Under the pieces are notes generated by a model. The model ran no database searches, was not told where the DNA came from, and was given only the letters and a program-made list of their open reading frames with translations. A DNA stretch of 64,000 nucleotides from contig NZ_CP133771.1 of the NCBI RefSeq assembly GCF_031348265.1, positions 372,001 through 436,000 on the forward strand. Direction: 5' to 3'. The translations under genes were made by a program, and so were the position numbers. The DNA is from Streptomyces collinus (GTDB lineage Bacteria; Actinomycetota; Actinomycetes; Streptomycetales; Streptomycetaceae). Below are positions 14,857 through 23,002 of the stretch, piece by piece (the first letter of the stretch is position 1; each line of letters begins with the position of its first letter).

Positions 14857-14892
14857 GCGGGGTCCGTCGCCGAGGCGACGGGCCCCGCTTCC
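14857..14892 (+). terminator. Terminator after the hemerythrin gene
   Basis: Fourteen-bp stem (GCGGGGTCCGTCGC / GCGACGGGCCCCGC, one G-U pair), loop CGAG, then TTCCTT. Confidence 0.9.
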
Positions 14893-14918
14893 TTGGGACC
14901 CGGGCCCGGCACTGCCCG

Positions 14919-15110
14919 CTGCCGGGACACCCCCGCCTCGACGGCATCGGCGACGCCGAGGTGCTCGCCGCCGTGGCGGCCCTCACCGGCCACCCGGCGG
15001 GCCGGGGCGACCACACCCAGCGAGGAGCGGCCGTATGAACATCCTGCTGCGGCACGTGCACGGCCCGTCCGTGCGGAGCGTCAGCCGACGGGCACAGGCC
15101 GTCCCGGCGG
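14919..15110 (+). pseudogene. Relic junction of two coupled genes, possibly a glycosyltransferase cluster scar
   Basis: This gene-free 348-bp stretch (14841-15188) contains, after the terminator, a coding-like tail (LPGHPRLDGIGDAEVLAAVAALTG, ending in TGA). That tail overlaps an ATG as ATGA at 15035-15038, with GAGGAG upstream. The new frame reads MNILLRHVHG, close to the MNILLWHVHGSW start I recall for a Streptomyces glycosyltransferase, and then loses recognisable sequence. I read it as the end of one gene and the first codons of the next left after a deletion. It could be chance resemblance. Confidence 0.4.
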
Positions 15111-15188
15111 GGCGGAAGCCACCCACCGTGCCCGTCGGAAACCGGCCGCGGGTGGCGGTACTGGTCGGTGGCCGGGGAGTCGCGGGTG

Positions 15189-15716
15189 TCAGGCGATCAG
15201 CGTGCGGCCCGGGTTCAGGCGGTCGAGGAGCTGGTTCTGGTGCAGGTCGGCGACGGGGGCGAGGAGGTCCGGGTGGCGCAGCAGGGCCGCCGCGCTCCGG
15301 TCGCTGTCGTCGGGGGCGACGAGGCGGCGGAACCCGGCCGGTGCCGCGGTGCCGTGGCTGCCGTCGGCGAGGGCTGCCACGGCCCGGGCCGCCAGTTCCG
15401 GGTCGGTCAGCAGACAGGCCGCCCAGCTGGCCACGACCTCGTCCACCCAGGTGCGCCAGGCGTGAGCGTCCGTGTCGTCGCAGGGGGCCGCGTCGGCGCC
15501 GGTGACCCAGTCCAGCCGCGCGGAGCCGCCGGGTCCGGCCATGTCGAGCAGGGCGGCGTCCATCGCCGTCGGGTACCTGAGCCAGGCCGCGACCGTCACG
15601 GCCTGGCGGGCCTGGACCTCGCACAGGGCGGACGCCAGGGCGCCGCCGGAAGCGGGGAAGGCGCGGGTCAGCCACTGGGCGGTGGCCGCGATGACCGGGG
15701 TGAGATCTGCTTGCAC
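15189..15716 (-). CDS. Hypothetical protein
   Basis: 175 aa from GTG 15716, not recognised. It is soluble and helical with strong codon bias. Seen: LTPVIAATAQWLTRAFPA at the start, a Trp/Asp-rich middle (DDTDAHAWRTWVDEVVASWAACLL) and a C-terminal FRRLVAPDDSDRSAAALLRHPDLLAPVADLHQNQ stretch. No ribosome binding site of quality precedes the chosen GTG, so the true start, or an N-terminal truncation linked to the neighbouring relic, remains open. The upstream 300 bp holds tandem repeats and no promoter I can place. Confidence 0.6.
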   Translation of the reverse strand: MQADLTPVIAATAQWLTRAFPASGGALASALCEVQARQAVTVAAWLRYPTAMDAALLDMAGPGGSARLDWVTGADAAPCDDTDAHAWRTWVDEVVASWAACLLTDPELAARAVAALADGSHGTAAPAGFRRLVAPDDSDRSAAALLRHPDLLAPVADLHQNQLLDRLNPGRTLIA

Positions 15717-16044
15717 TGCCGGGCCGTCCGAGGGAAGGGAGCGGGGATCTGGTCGTAGACGGTAATCGCCGCTCGCGGCGCCCGGGCGTGACCGGGACCT
15801 CGTTCGGGACGTGGCCTCGGCCACACGCCGACGGGCGAAGCCGCACCGCGGCGACGGAACGGGTCGTTCCCCGCCGATGGGCGAAGCCGCACCGCGGCGA
15901 CAGATCGTGTCGCCCCACCGACGGACGAAACCGCACCAGGGCGACGGATCGTTTCGCGGCAGAGGGGCCGGGCACCCGGCCCGCGTGTTCCCTCGCGGTC
16001 GCGAATCCGCTGGTCCGTCCCGTCGCGCAGGTGCCCGGTCGCCG
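15717..16044. other. Gene-free divergent region with tandem repeats
   Basis: About 330 bp between two divergent hypothetical genes. Apart from the three 45-bp repeats at 15828-15963 nothing else is recognisable. ORFs crossing it lack coding character. Confidence 0.5.
15828..15963. repeat. Three imperfect tandem repeats of about 45 bp
   Basis: Units begin at 15828, 15874 and 15918. Each opens with CCGACGGGCGAAGCCGCACC or a close variant, followed by GGCGACGGA/CAGATCGT-type sequence. Spacing is 46 and 44 bp, so the units are non-coding repeats and not a coding array. Confidence 0.8.
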
Positions 16045-16677
16045 GTGCGCTCGCTGCGTTTCGACGGCTGGATCGCGGGGATCGGCACGACGTCCGGTGT
16101 CCGGGTGGTGCTCGGGCACTGGCCGCGGTCGCCGTGGGGCCCGTTCAGCGACGTGATGGTCGAGGAGGCCGACGGACACCGGCTGCTGCTGGCGCCGACC
16201 GGCGAGACGGCGGACTTCGTCGCCGGTACGTACGTCTTCGACGAGGTGCGGGTCGTACCGGTCGAGGTGCGGGTCGCCGACCGCCGGCACTGGACCGTCA
16301 CCGCCCCGCCGATCCACCTGCGCTTCGGCACCGGCCGCCGGAACCTGCCGGGCCTGGCGCTGCGGGCGGTCCCGGGTCGGCTCGCCACCCGTCCGGGCTG
16401 GATCGCACTGTGGGACCGGCCCGCCCGTCTGCTGCTGGGAGCACGCACCCACGGCAGTGCCCGGGCCGGACGGCACCAGTGGTACGGCGCCCGGGATCTG
16501 CACCCGGTCGTCTCGGCCACCGCCACCTGCAAGGGCGAGAGCCTCGGTGCCCTCGCCCCGGTCGAGCCCCCCGTGCGCTTCGGGACCGGCTCGACACCCC
16601 GCCCTCCCTGCCTCGTGCGGATCACCACGACGGTGGCCGTGCAGCAGGACCGGAGTACGACAGGAGCCGCGTCATGA
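16045..16677 (+). CDS. Conserved Streptomyces hypothetical protein
   Basis: 210 aa from GTG 16045, beta-rich and without signal or membrane segment. It begins with RSLRFDGWIAGIGTTSGVRVVLGHW and continues through SDVMVEEADGHRLLLAPT to a Trp/Tyr motif (RHQWYGARDLHPV) near residue 155. I recognise it as a recurrent streptomycete protein with no assigned function. Its stop overlaps the next ATG (ATGA at 16674-16677), so the two hypothetical genes are coupled. The start lacks a strong ribosome binding site. Confidence 0.7.
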   Translation: MRSLRFDGWIAGIGTTSGVRVVLGHWPRSPWGPFSDVMVEEADGHRLLLAPTGETADFVAGTYVFDEVRVVPVEVRVADRRHWTVTAPPIHLRFGTGRRNLPGLALRAVPGRLATRPGWIALWDRPARLLLGARTHGSARAGRHQWYGARDLHPVVSATATCKGESLGALAPVEPPVRFGTGSTPRPPCLVRITTTVAVQQDRSTTGAAS

Positions 16678-17207
16678 CGGAACAGCGAGCGGATTCGCCG
16701 GGCGCCCAGCGTGCCCCGGCCACCGACATGTCCCTGCTGGGCATCTACCTCAACGACCATCTCGCCGGCGCCACCGCCGGGACCGCGCGGGTGCGCTACC
16801 TGCTGCGCTCGTGCCGGGGCTCGGTGCTCGCCGACGCGCTGGCCCCGGTCGCCGCCGAGATCGCCGACGACCGGACGAGTCTGCTGCACATCATGCGGCG
16901 CCTGGACGTCCCGGTGCGCCGCTACAAGATTTACGCGGGCCGGGCGGCCGAGCAGGTGGGGCGGCTGAAGAGCAACGGCAGCCTGGTACGGCGGTCCCCG
17001 TTGAGCACGCTGTGGGAGCTGGAAGCGCTGGCCCTCGGCGTGGAGGGCAAGATGGCGGGCTGGGAGACGCTCCGCGATCTGGCCACCACGGACGAACGCC
17101 TCGACGCCCGGCCGCTCGACGAGCTCATCGAACGGGCCCGGCGGCAGCACGCCACGCTGGAGGCGCTGCGCCACAAGCAGGTCGTGGTCGCCTTCCGCGC
17201 TGCCTGA
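16674..17207 (+). CDS. Hypothetical helical protein, coupled to the preceding gene
   Basis: 177 aa, mostly long helices with regularly spaced charged residues. It resembles a four-helix bundle such as ferritin-like or DUF892 proteins in outline (SLLGIYLNDHLAGATAGTARVRYLL, IADDRTSLLHIMRRLDVP, LSTLWELEALALGVEGKMAGWETL, LDELIERARRQHATLEALRHKQ). Potential metal residues are scattered and no ExxH signature is evident, so the fold is a guess. ATG 16674 has AGGAG upstream and overlaps the previous stop. Function unknown. Confidence 0.75.
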   Translation: MTEQRADSPGAQRAPATDMSLLGIYLNDHLAGATAGTARVRYLLRSCRGSVLADALAPVAAEIADDRTSLLHIMRRLDVPVRRYKIYAGRAAEQVGRLKSNGSLVRRSPLSTLWELEALALGVEGKMAGWETLRDLATTDERLDARPLDELIERARRQHATLEALRHKQVVVAFRAA

Positions 17208-17222
17208 GGGTCCGGGCCCGGC

Positions 17223-17546
17223 TCACCAGAACCTGCTGCTGAGGGCGGGCTGATGGGCCAGGTGTACGGCGTCGCGCAGCCGCAGCGCGACACTGATGGT
17301 GGCGCGCAGTGCGGACGGGCGTACGGTCTGGGCGGTCTCGGTGGCGAGGACCAGCAGGCAGGCCGCCGCCTGCTCGACGATGGAGACCGGCAGGATGAAG
17401 TCGTTGTCGGCGGCGGTGCGGAACGCCTTCAGGGGGATCGCAGCTCCGTCGATGGCCCGGTGCGCGGCCTGCTCCAGGTGCTGTGCGGCCTGTTCGCACA
17501 CGGGGGCGGGCAGGGCGATGGTGCGCTGGAACGGTGAACTCGTCAT
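17223..17546 (-). CDS. Small hypothetical protein
   Basis: 107 aa from ATG 17546, not recognised. It is an alpha-helical soluble protein with LPAPVCEQAAQHLEQAAHRAIDG at the start, a conserved-looking DNDFILPVSIVEQAAACLLVLATETA core and VALRLRDAVHLAHQPAL at the end. It converges with the helical hypothetical gene and is divergent from the fructosamine kinase gene, sharing a 144-bp region that holds a perfect 15-bp direct repeat. Confidence 0.65.
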   Translation of the reverse strand: MTSSPFQRTIALPAPVCEQAAQHLEQAAHRAIDGAAIPLKAFRTAADNDFILPVSIVEQAAACLLVLATETAQTVRPSALRATISVALRLRDAVHLAHQPALSSRFW

Positions 17547-17619
17547 GCCCCGACTGCTCCCCCGGCGGTGGCCGGTTCTGTCGGCCGGCGGCGGGATTTC
17601 ACCGTCCCGCGTGACCGGC

Positions 17620-17649
17620 GCGTGGCACATGTCCGCGTGGCACATGTCC
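17620..17649. repeat. Perfect tandem 15-bp direct repeat in a divergent promoter region
   Basis: GCGTGGCACATGTCC occurs twice back to back (17620-17634 and 17635-17649). It lies 42 nt upstream of the fructosamine kinase start and 74 nt upstream of the small hypothetical gene. Direct repeats of this kind often bind an activator or response regulator. The 15-bp spacing is about one and a half helical turns. Confidence 0.6.
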
Positions 17650-17690
17650 TGGAGCCGAAACGCCCGATCGAGGGTGGAGAAGGAGCTCGT

Positions 17691-18545
17691 ATGACCGTCT
17701 GTTCCGATGTCGTGGCCCGGCTCACCGGGAGGGCGGTCAGCGGTGAGAGGCCGCTGTCGGGGGCTCTCACCGAGGTCACTCTCGACGACGGGCGGGTCGT
17801 GGTCGTCAAGGACTCGGCTGAACCGGGGGCGGCGCGTGCCGAGGCGGCGGGGCTGCGGTGGCTGGCCGCCGTCGGAAGCGTGCGGCTGCCCGGCGTGCAC
17901 GGGCATGAGGAGGGCCGGCTCGTCATCGACCGGGTCGTACAGGGGCGGCCGGGCCGGGAGGCGGCGGTGCGGTTCGGCCGGGACCTTGCGGCGCTGCACG
18001 CCGCCGGGGCTCCCGCGTTCGGGGCGCCGCCACCGGGCGGGCCGGTGGACGCGTACATCGGGCTCGCCCCGATGCGCAACGAGCAGGGCACCGACTGGCC
18101 GCACTGGTACGCCGAGCAGCGCGTACTGCCTTACCTGCGGCGGACGGTGGACCGGGGCACGGTCCTGCCCGGCGAAGCGGCCGTCGTGGAGCGTCTGTGC
18201 GAGCGACTGCCCTCGCTGGCGGGGCCTGCCGAGCCGCCCGCCCGGCTGCACGGCGACCTGTGGAGCGGCAACGTGCTGTGGGCGGACGACGGACAGGTGT
18301 GGCTGATCGACCCGGCCGCGCACGGCGGGCACCGGGAGACGGATCTGGCGATGCTGCGCCTGTTCGGCTGTCCCCATCTGGAGCGGGTGCTGGACGGCTA
18401 CCAGGAGGTGGCGCCGCTCGCGGACGGCTGGGCGGGGCGGGTCGGCGTGCACCAGCTGTTCCCGCTGCTGGTGCACGCCGTGCTGTTCGGCCGGGGCTAC
18501 GCGGAACAGGCGCTCGCGGTGGCCCGTTCGGCCCTGGAGGGGTGA
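17691..18545 (+). CDS. Fructosamine kinase family protein
   Basis: 284-aa kinase of the fructosamine/ketosamine-3-kinase family, which phosphorylates sugar adducts on protein amines and so reverses glycation. Seen: an aminoglycoside-phosphotransferase-like lobe with VVVKDSAEPGAARAEAAGLRWLA (ATP-binding Lys), the catalytic loop LHGDLWSGNVLW, and the metal motif LIDPAAHGGHRETDLAMLRLFG, which is typical of this family. ATG 17691 follows AAGGAG. It converges with the catalase gene 4 bp away. The upstream tandem repeat may regulate it. Confidence 0.9.
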   Translation: MTVCSDVVARLTGRAVSGERPLSGALTEVTLDDGRVVVVKDSAEPGAARAEAAGLRWLAAVGSVRLPGVHGHEEGRLVIDRVVQGRPGREAAVRFGRDLAALHAAGAPAFGAPPPGGPVDAYIGLAPMRNEQGTDWPHWYAEQRVLPYLRRTVDRGTVLPGEAAVVERLCERLPSLAGPAEPPARLHGDLWSGNVLWADDGQVWLIDPAAHGGHRETDLAMLRLFGCPHLERVLDGYQEVAPLADGWAGRVGVHQLFPLLVHAVLFGRGYAEQALAVARSALEG

Positions 18546-18548
18546 CCG

Positions 18549-20207
18549 TCAGCGGGTCACGACGTGCCGCTCGTCGGGGACGCAGTGGGTCATCGTGAGG
18601 CCCTCCACGTCGCGCGGCTCGTTCTTGCCGAGGTGGGCGAGGCGTTCGCGATCCTCGTCCGTGAGGTCCTGGCCGGCCAGCGGCTCCAGTCCGGCCACGT
18701 CCTCCGGGCCGATGCCGAGTGCCTCGCCCACCCGCAGGCCGAGGTCGTTCTCGACGAGCAGGAAGTGCCAGACCATGCGCTCCTGGATCGCCCGGGCGCA
18801 CTGGGACAGTTGACCGATGAGGTTCTTCACCAGGTCGTCGCGCTCCCAGTCCTCCAGCAGCAGATAGCGCTGTCCGGCCTGGAGGTAGTCGTTGGTGCGG
18901 GGGATGCGCTTGCGGGTGAGCCGGCCGGTGATCTCGGGACCCTGCTCGTCGTGGGTCGGGTACCGGGCCTCGCGCAGACCGCCGGTGATCGACGGCTCGT
19001 AGTTGACGTGCGGGTTCTCGCCCCCGCCGTCCACGTGGTAGGCCATCTGGCCGTCGCGCTGGTTGGTGCGCACGTCCGCGTTCTTGGCCTGGTTGACGGG
19101 GAGCTGCAGGTAGTTGGCGCCGACCCGGTAGCGCTGGGTGTCGCTGTAGGAGAAGGTCCGGCCGATGAGCATCTTGTCGTCGGAGAAGTCCAGGCCGTCG
19201 ACGAGAACGCCGGTGCCGAAGGAGATCTGCTCGTTCTCGGCGAAGAAGTCCCGCGGCATCCTGTCGAGCACCATCCGGCCCACCGGCTTCGGCGGGAAGT
19301 CCTGCTCGGGCCAGGTCTTGGTGTCGTCCAGGGGGTCGAAGTCGAGGTCCGGGTGGTCGTGGTCGTCCATCATCTGGACGAGCAGCTCCCACTCCGGGTG
19401 GTCACCGCGGGCGACCGCCTCGTACAGGTCCTTGGTGGCGTGGCCGAGGGTGTCGGCCTGGACGTTGGCCGCGTCCTCCTCGGTCATGCTGCGCACGCCC
19501 TGTCTGGGCATCCAGTGGTACTTGACCAGCTTGGTGTCGCCCTCGGCGTTCACCCACTTGTACGTGTTGACGCCGAAGCCCTGCATGTGGCGGTAGTCGG
19601 CGGGGATGCCGCGCGGGCTGAACAGGTTGACCAGCATGTGCATCGCCTCGGGCGTCTGCGACATGAAGTCGAAGATGCGCCCCGGCTGCTGTTCGAACGT
19701 CACCGGGTCCGGCTTGAGGGCGTGGATGACGTCCGGGAACTTGATGGCGTCGCGGATGAAGAAGACACCCAGGTTGTTGCCGACCAGGTCCCAGTTGCCG
19801 TCCTCGGTGTAGAACTTGACGGCGAAACCACGCGGGTCCCGGGCGGCCTCGGAGGAGTCGCGGCCGCCGATGACGGTGGAGAAGCGGACGGCGACATCCG
19901 TGCGCTTGCCGCGCTCCTGGAAGAGCCTGGCCCGGGTGTAGCGGCTGACGGGCTCGTCGCCCCAGGTGCCGTAGGCCTCGAAGTGACCGTAGGCGGTGAC
20001 GCCGCGGGCGTGCACGACGCGCTCGGGGATGCGCTCCCGGTCGAAGTGGCTGATCTTCTCCAGGAGCTGGTAGTTCTCCAGCGTGGCGGGGCCGCGGGCG
20101 CCCACGGTGCGCTGGTTCTGGTTGTCGTAGACCGGATGGCCCTGGCGGTTGGTGAGTACCTTGCGGTCGTCGCCCGGAGCGGGGCCGGTACCGGATACGT
20201 CCGTCAT
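18549..20207 (-). CDS. katA: Monofunctional haem catalase
   Basis: 552-aa cytoplasmic catalase that dismutates hydrogen peroxide. Visible: ERVVHARG with catalytic His66, GNWDLVGNN with distal Asn144, [21 protein letters not shown], and the proximal haem motif [14 protein letters not shown] with the Tyr ligand. Length and core fit the small-subunit class with about 50 extra C-terminal residues. ATG 20207 follows AAGGAG; the longer upstream reading frame overlaps the promoter. A SigB-type promoter at 20296-20319 faces this gene, as expected for osmotic or general stress control. Symbol by family only. Confidence 0.95.
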   Translation of the reverse strand: MTDVSGTGPAPGDDRKVLTNRQGHPVYDNQNQRTVGARGPATLENYQLLEKISHFDRERIPERVVHARGVTAYGHFEAYGTWGDEPVSRYTRARLFQERGKRTDVAVRFSTVIGGRDSSEAARDPRGFAVKFYTEDGNWDLVGNNLGVFFIRDAIKFPDVIHALKPDPVTFEQQPGRIFDFMSQTPEAMHMLVNLFSPRGIPADYRHMQGFGVNTYKWVNAEGDTKLVKYHWMPRQGVRSMTEEDAANVQADTLGHATKDLYEAVARGDHPEWELLVQMMDDHDHPDLDFDPLDDTKTWPEQDFPPKPVGRMVLDRMPRDFFAENEQISFGTGVLVDGLDFSDDKMLIGRTFSYSDTQRYRVGANYLQLPVNQAKNADVRTNQRDGQMAYHVDGGGENPHVNYEPSITGGLREARYPTHDEQGPEITGRLTRKRIPRTNDYLQAGQRYLLLEDWERDDLVKNLIGQLSQCARAIQERMVWHFLLVENDLGLRVGEALGIGPEDVAGLEPLAGQDLTDEDRERLAHLGKNEPRDVEGLTMTHCVPDERHVVTR

Positions 20208-20295
20208 GTGCGTGGGCTCCTTCGGCTCGTGACCGGCGGCCGGCCGGGCCGGTGCCGTGCGCGACCGCCCGGCCGGTCCTGGCGGGACGGGCCGG

Positions 20296-20319
20296 GTACC
20301 CGGAGGGGCGGGGTCACTC
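20296..20319 (-). promoter_or_regulatory. SigB-type promoter of the catalase gene
   Basis: On the minus strand GAGT, 14 nt, GGGTAC: a full match to GNNT-N14-16-GGGTAY, about 90 nt upstream of the catalase ATG. It overlaps the last codons of the upstream hypothetical gene by 6 bp. Confidence 0.65.
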
Positions 20320-21663
20320 ACGTCCGGGTGACCGGGCGGGCCCTTCCCGGCAGAGGGAGGCCATTTCCGCGAGGAGGGCGGGCCAGTCCTCGCCGTGGGT
20401 GACGACGGCCGCGTACACCGCGTCCACGGCAGCCCGGAGCGGGTCGCGTGCGGCGGCGCCGGTCACGGCGGGGAGGGCCGCGTGCGGTTGCGAGATCCGC
20501 AGGGACGGATCCGGCGGTCCGAAGCTGACGAACAGGCCGTACCGGCCGGGATCCGGGAGCGGCGGCGGGCTCGACTGCCCTGCGGCAGCGGGATCCGAGG
20601 CCGGCGGCGGGCTCGACTGTCGCGCGACGGCCCTCGCAGGGCCCACCACCAGCGTTGCCGCCTCCTGGGGCGACAGGGCACCCGTGCCCGGCGACGACGA
20701 GTCCTGGGAGGGCGGCCGTTCGGGCGGGACCGCCCGGCCGACGGTCCGGTCCGGGCAGGCCGGGTCGGAGGCGAGGGTGTGCCACATGCGGGCGTCGTCG
20801 TCGTCGAAGGGCGGGGGCAGCGGGCGGCCTTCGGCCAGGGCCGTGAGCGCGCCGGTGACCCAGTCGAGGGCGGTGAGCCCGGCCACCTCACAGGCCCGGC
20901 GGGCTGCCAGCAGGGCCACGGCGCGCTGGGCGGCGGGGCCCGCGGCGTCGAGGGCGTGCAGCAGGCCGGGGTCGAAGTCGCGCAGCCCCGAGACGTTGCC
21001 GCCGACGGTGCGCAGAGCGTCGCTGGGCAGCCGGCCGCCCCACTCCCGGCGTTCGCGGGCGAGCCTGCGTTCCCGTTCCGCCGTCTCCTGTGCGAGGCGG
21101 GCCCGGCGTTCGGCTTCGGCTCTCTCGGCGGGGGTGGGCGGGGGCGGCAGGTCACGGGCGTAGCCGTGCCAGTGGGCGGCGGTGCGCGAGGTCTCCTTCA
21201 GGACGCGGTCCGGCTCGGGCGGGGCGGGCCAGAACTGCAGGAGGTAGCGGTCCAGTTGCGGCTCTTCGGCCGTGCGGGTGTCCGCCGCGCGGGCCCGGTC
21301 CATGCCCGTGGCGCAGTAGCGCACCCGGTAGTCGGTCTCGTCGAGCCCCAGGTCCCAGGAGTCCTCCCCCGCCCACTCCACGAGCGCGCTGTCCGCCGAG
21401 GCCGGGCGGAAGGACACCTCGACCACGTCCTCCCAGGACGACTCCAGCGGTGGGGCGTGGTCGTGCACCTCGACGGTGAAGCCGACCTCGCCGGTGTGCA
21501 GGCCGGTGTTCAGCCAGAGGGCTCCCGCTGTCGCCGCCCCGCACAGCCCCGCGCTCTGCCCGGCGAACGCCTCGTCCAGACCCGGCCCGTAGCTGTCCGG
21601 GTCGCTCTGGACGTAGATCTGCCCGTAGTGCACATGGACGTCTCCTTCGACCGGCCTGCGCAC
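20314..21663 (-). CDS. Conserved Streptomyces hypothetical protein
   Basis: 449-aa cytoplasmic protein of unknown function. GTG 21663 is chosen because GAGAGGAG lies 6-7 nt upstream, and the protein then begins [20 protein letters not shown], the start I recall for streptomycete homologues. Residues 1-150 form a beta-rich domain; a charged coiled-coil-like stretch ([31 protein letters not shown] in outline) follows near 165-200, then an Ala-rich helical part. The region near residues 330-380 is a low-complexity Pro/Ser linker with repeated QSSPPP. Confidence 0.75.
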   Translation of the reverse strand: MRRPVEGDVHVHYGQIYVQSDPDSYGPGLDEAFAGQSAGLCGAATAGALWLNTGLHTGEVGFTVEVHDHAPPLESSWEDVVEVSFRPASADSALVEWAGEDSWDLGLDETDYRVRYCATGMDRARAADTRTAEEPQLDRYLLQFWPAPPEPDRVLKETSRTAAHWHGYARDLPPPPTPAERAEAERRARLAQETAERERRLARERREWGGRLPSDALRTVGGNVSGLRDFDPGLLHALDAAGPAAQRAVALLAARRACEVAGLTALDWVTGALTALAEGRPLPPPFDDDDARMWHTLASDPACPDRTVGRAVPPERPPSQDSSSPGTGALSPQEAATLVVGPARAVARQSSPPPASDPAAAGQSSPPPLPDPGRYGLFVSFGPPDPSLRISQPHAALPAVTGAAARDPLRAAVDAVYAAVVTHGEDWPALLAEMASLCREGPARSPGRE

Positions 21664-21758
21664 GGTCAACTCCTCTCCCCCGGGGATGCGATGGTGAACT
21701 GCCGGCATCGTGGCATCCGCCACTGACAACCGGGCCGGACCACAGGAGAGGGACTAGC

Positions 21759-22373
21759 GTGCGGCACGTCTACTGGATCGGGGGCGGGAGCGGCGCGGGC
21801 AAGTCCACGATCGCCCGTCGGCTGGCCGTCCGGCATGGCTGGCGTCTCTACGCGACCGACGACGTGATGGCGGATCACGCGCGCCGGACCACTGCCGCGG
21901 AGGCACCCCTCCTGCACGCGTTCATGGCCATGGACATGGACGAACGATGGGTCCACCGGTCCCCCCGGACCATGCTCGACACGTTCCACTGGTTCCGGGG
22001 CGAGGCCTTCGGCCTGATCGTCGAGGATCTCGCGCGGATGCCCAGGCAGACGCCTGTCGTGGTCGAGGGATTCCGCCTGCTGCCGCACCTGGTGGAGCCA
22101 CTGCTCACCGAGCCCGGACAGGCCGTCTGGCTGCTTCCCACACCGGAATTCCGCCAGGCCGCGTTCAGGAGCCGTGCCGCATCCGAGGGGAGTTTCACGC
22201 AGCGGACCGGTGACCCGCTCCGGGCAGAGCACAACATCGCCGTCCGGGACGCCCTGTTCACCGAGCGACTGCACGAGGAGACCGCGCGCCTGGGGCTGCC
22301 CGCCGTCACCGTGGACGGCACGCTGACGGAGGACGAACTCGCCGAGCGGGTCGGCGAGATGTTCCGGCTCTGA
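21759..22373 (+). CDS. P-loop NTPase, small-molecule kinase-like
   Basis: 204-aa P-loop protein. Walker A is GGGSGAGKST (residues 8-17) at the very N-terminus, followed by LYATDDVMADH and a VVVEGFRLLPHLV strand, where kinases of the uridine-kinase/zeta-toxin-like superfamily place their acceptor acids. The RTGDPLRAEHNIAVRD helix is Arg-rich like a lid. GTG 21759 follows AGGAGAGG. Divergent from the hypothetical gene at 20314-21663. Acceptor unknown; no antitoxin partner is adjacent, so a toxin role is not favoured. Confidence 0.8.
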   Translation: MRHVYWIGGGSGAGKSTIARRLAVRHGWRLYATDDVMADHARRTTAAEAPLLHAFMAMDMDERWVHRSPRTMLDTFHWFRGEAFGLIVEDLARMPRQTPVVVEGFRLLPHLVEPLLTEPGQAVWLLPTPEFRQAAFRSRAASEGSFTQRTGDPLRAEHNIAVRDALFTERLHEETARLGLPAVTVDGTLTEDELAERVGEMFRL

Positions 22374-22389
22374 TGCTCTGACACGGTTC

Positions 22390-22420
22390 AGGCCCGGACC
22401 CCACCGGGTTCGGGCCTTCG
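22390..22420. terminator. Bidirectional terminator
   Basis: Twelve-bp stem (AGGCCCGGACCC / GGGTTCGGGCCT, one G-U pair), loop CACC, between the convergent P-loop NTPase gene and the 78-aa hypothetical gene. Confidence 0.85.
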
Positions 22421-22433
22421 GGGCCGGTGAAGC

Positions 22434-22670
22434 TCAGCCTCCGTCGAGGCGTGCGCGCAGCAGTCCCTTCCCCAGTTCGGCACCCTTGCGGCTGTCCGCC
22501 TGGGCCTTGCGGAACAGGTCCGCGACCTCGGTGTCCTTGGCGCGCTCGGCGTCCTGGATGTAGCTCTCCAGGCGCAGGGCATTGCTCAGGCACGCCTCGA
22601 CATACCAGATCAGGTTGTAGTCCTTGTCCTGCGTACCGGTCACACCGCCGGTCTCCGATCCACTGCTCAT
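22434..22670 (-). CDS. Small helical hypothetical protein
   Basis: 78-aa soluble protein from ATG 22670, with AAGGAGG 6 nt upstream. The core DYNLIWYVEACLSNALRLESYIQDAERAKDTEVADLFRKAQADSRKGAELGK in outline is two amphipathic helices, as in small streptomycete stress proteins of unknown role. A SigB-type promoter lies 47-71 nt upstream. No domain name assigned. Confidence 0.8.
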   Translation of the reverse strand: MSSGSETGGVTGTQDKDYNLIWYVEACLSNALRLESYIQDAERAKDTEVADLFRKAQADSRKGAELGKGLLRARLDGG

Positions 22671-22716
22671 GCGGGCCTCCTTCTCGCGGAGCGGACCCTC
22701 TTCAGGCGCTGGACGG

Positions 22717-22741
22717 GTACCCCTGCTGCTGTGGGGCACAC
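22717..22741 (-). promoter_or_regulatory. SigB-type promoter of the 78-aa hypothetical gene
   Basis: On the minus strand GTGT, 15 nt, GGGTAC, a full match to GNNT-N14-16-GGGTAY, 47 nt from the ATG at 22670. Confidence 0.6.
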
Positions 22742-23002
22742 AGCCGGTTCCGGTCACGAGGGGTGACGACCTGGTCACCGTCGCGAGCCCCGGCCGGTCA
22801 GACCCGCACGCACCACCAACTCCCCTACCCTCTAAGGCAATTCAGACAGTTGTCTCGGAAGCCCCCAGACACCGGTCACTTTCGGAACGAAGTGGCGTGA
22901 CACCGTGCGAGACCAGTCGATGACGGTGTGTACTGTGCTGCGGGTGGCTCGCCAGAGCACCTCGGACCCGACCCTGCCCGACTCCCTCCTGGAATCGACT
23001 CG
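22742..23002. other. Upstream region of the conservon
   Basis: The 332-bp gap 22671-23002 holds the SigB-type promoter on its left. On its right is a 12-bp inverted repeat AGACA-GT-TGTCT (22844-22855), about 150 nt upstream of cvnA. A possible -10 hexamer TACTGT lies near 22930. No small ORF with coding bias was found. Confidence 0.45.

Noticed and set aside
18564..20402. 612-aa plus-strand frame opposite catalase
   Set aside because: The minus strand encodes an intact catalase; the opposite frame has no domain features.
21759..22373. Zeta-type toxin
   Set aside because: P-loop kinase features only; no antitoxin gene overlaps or precedes it.
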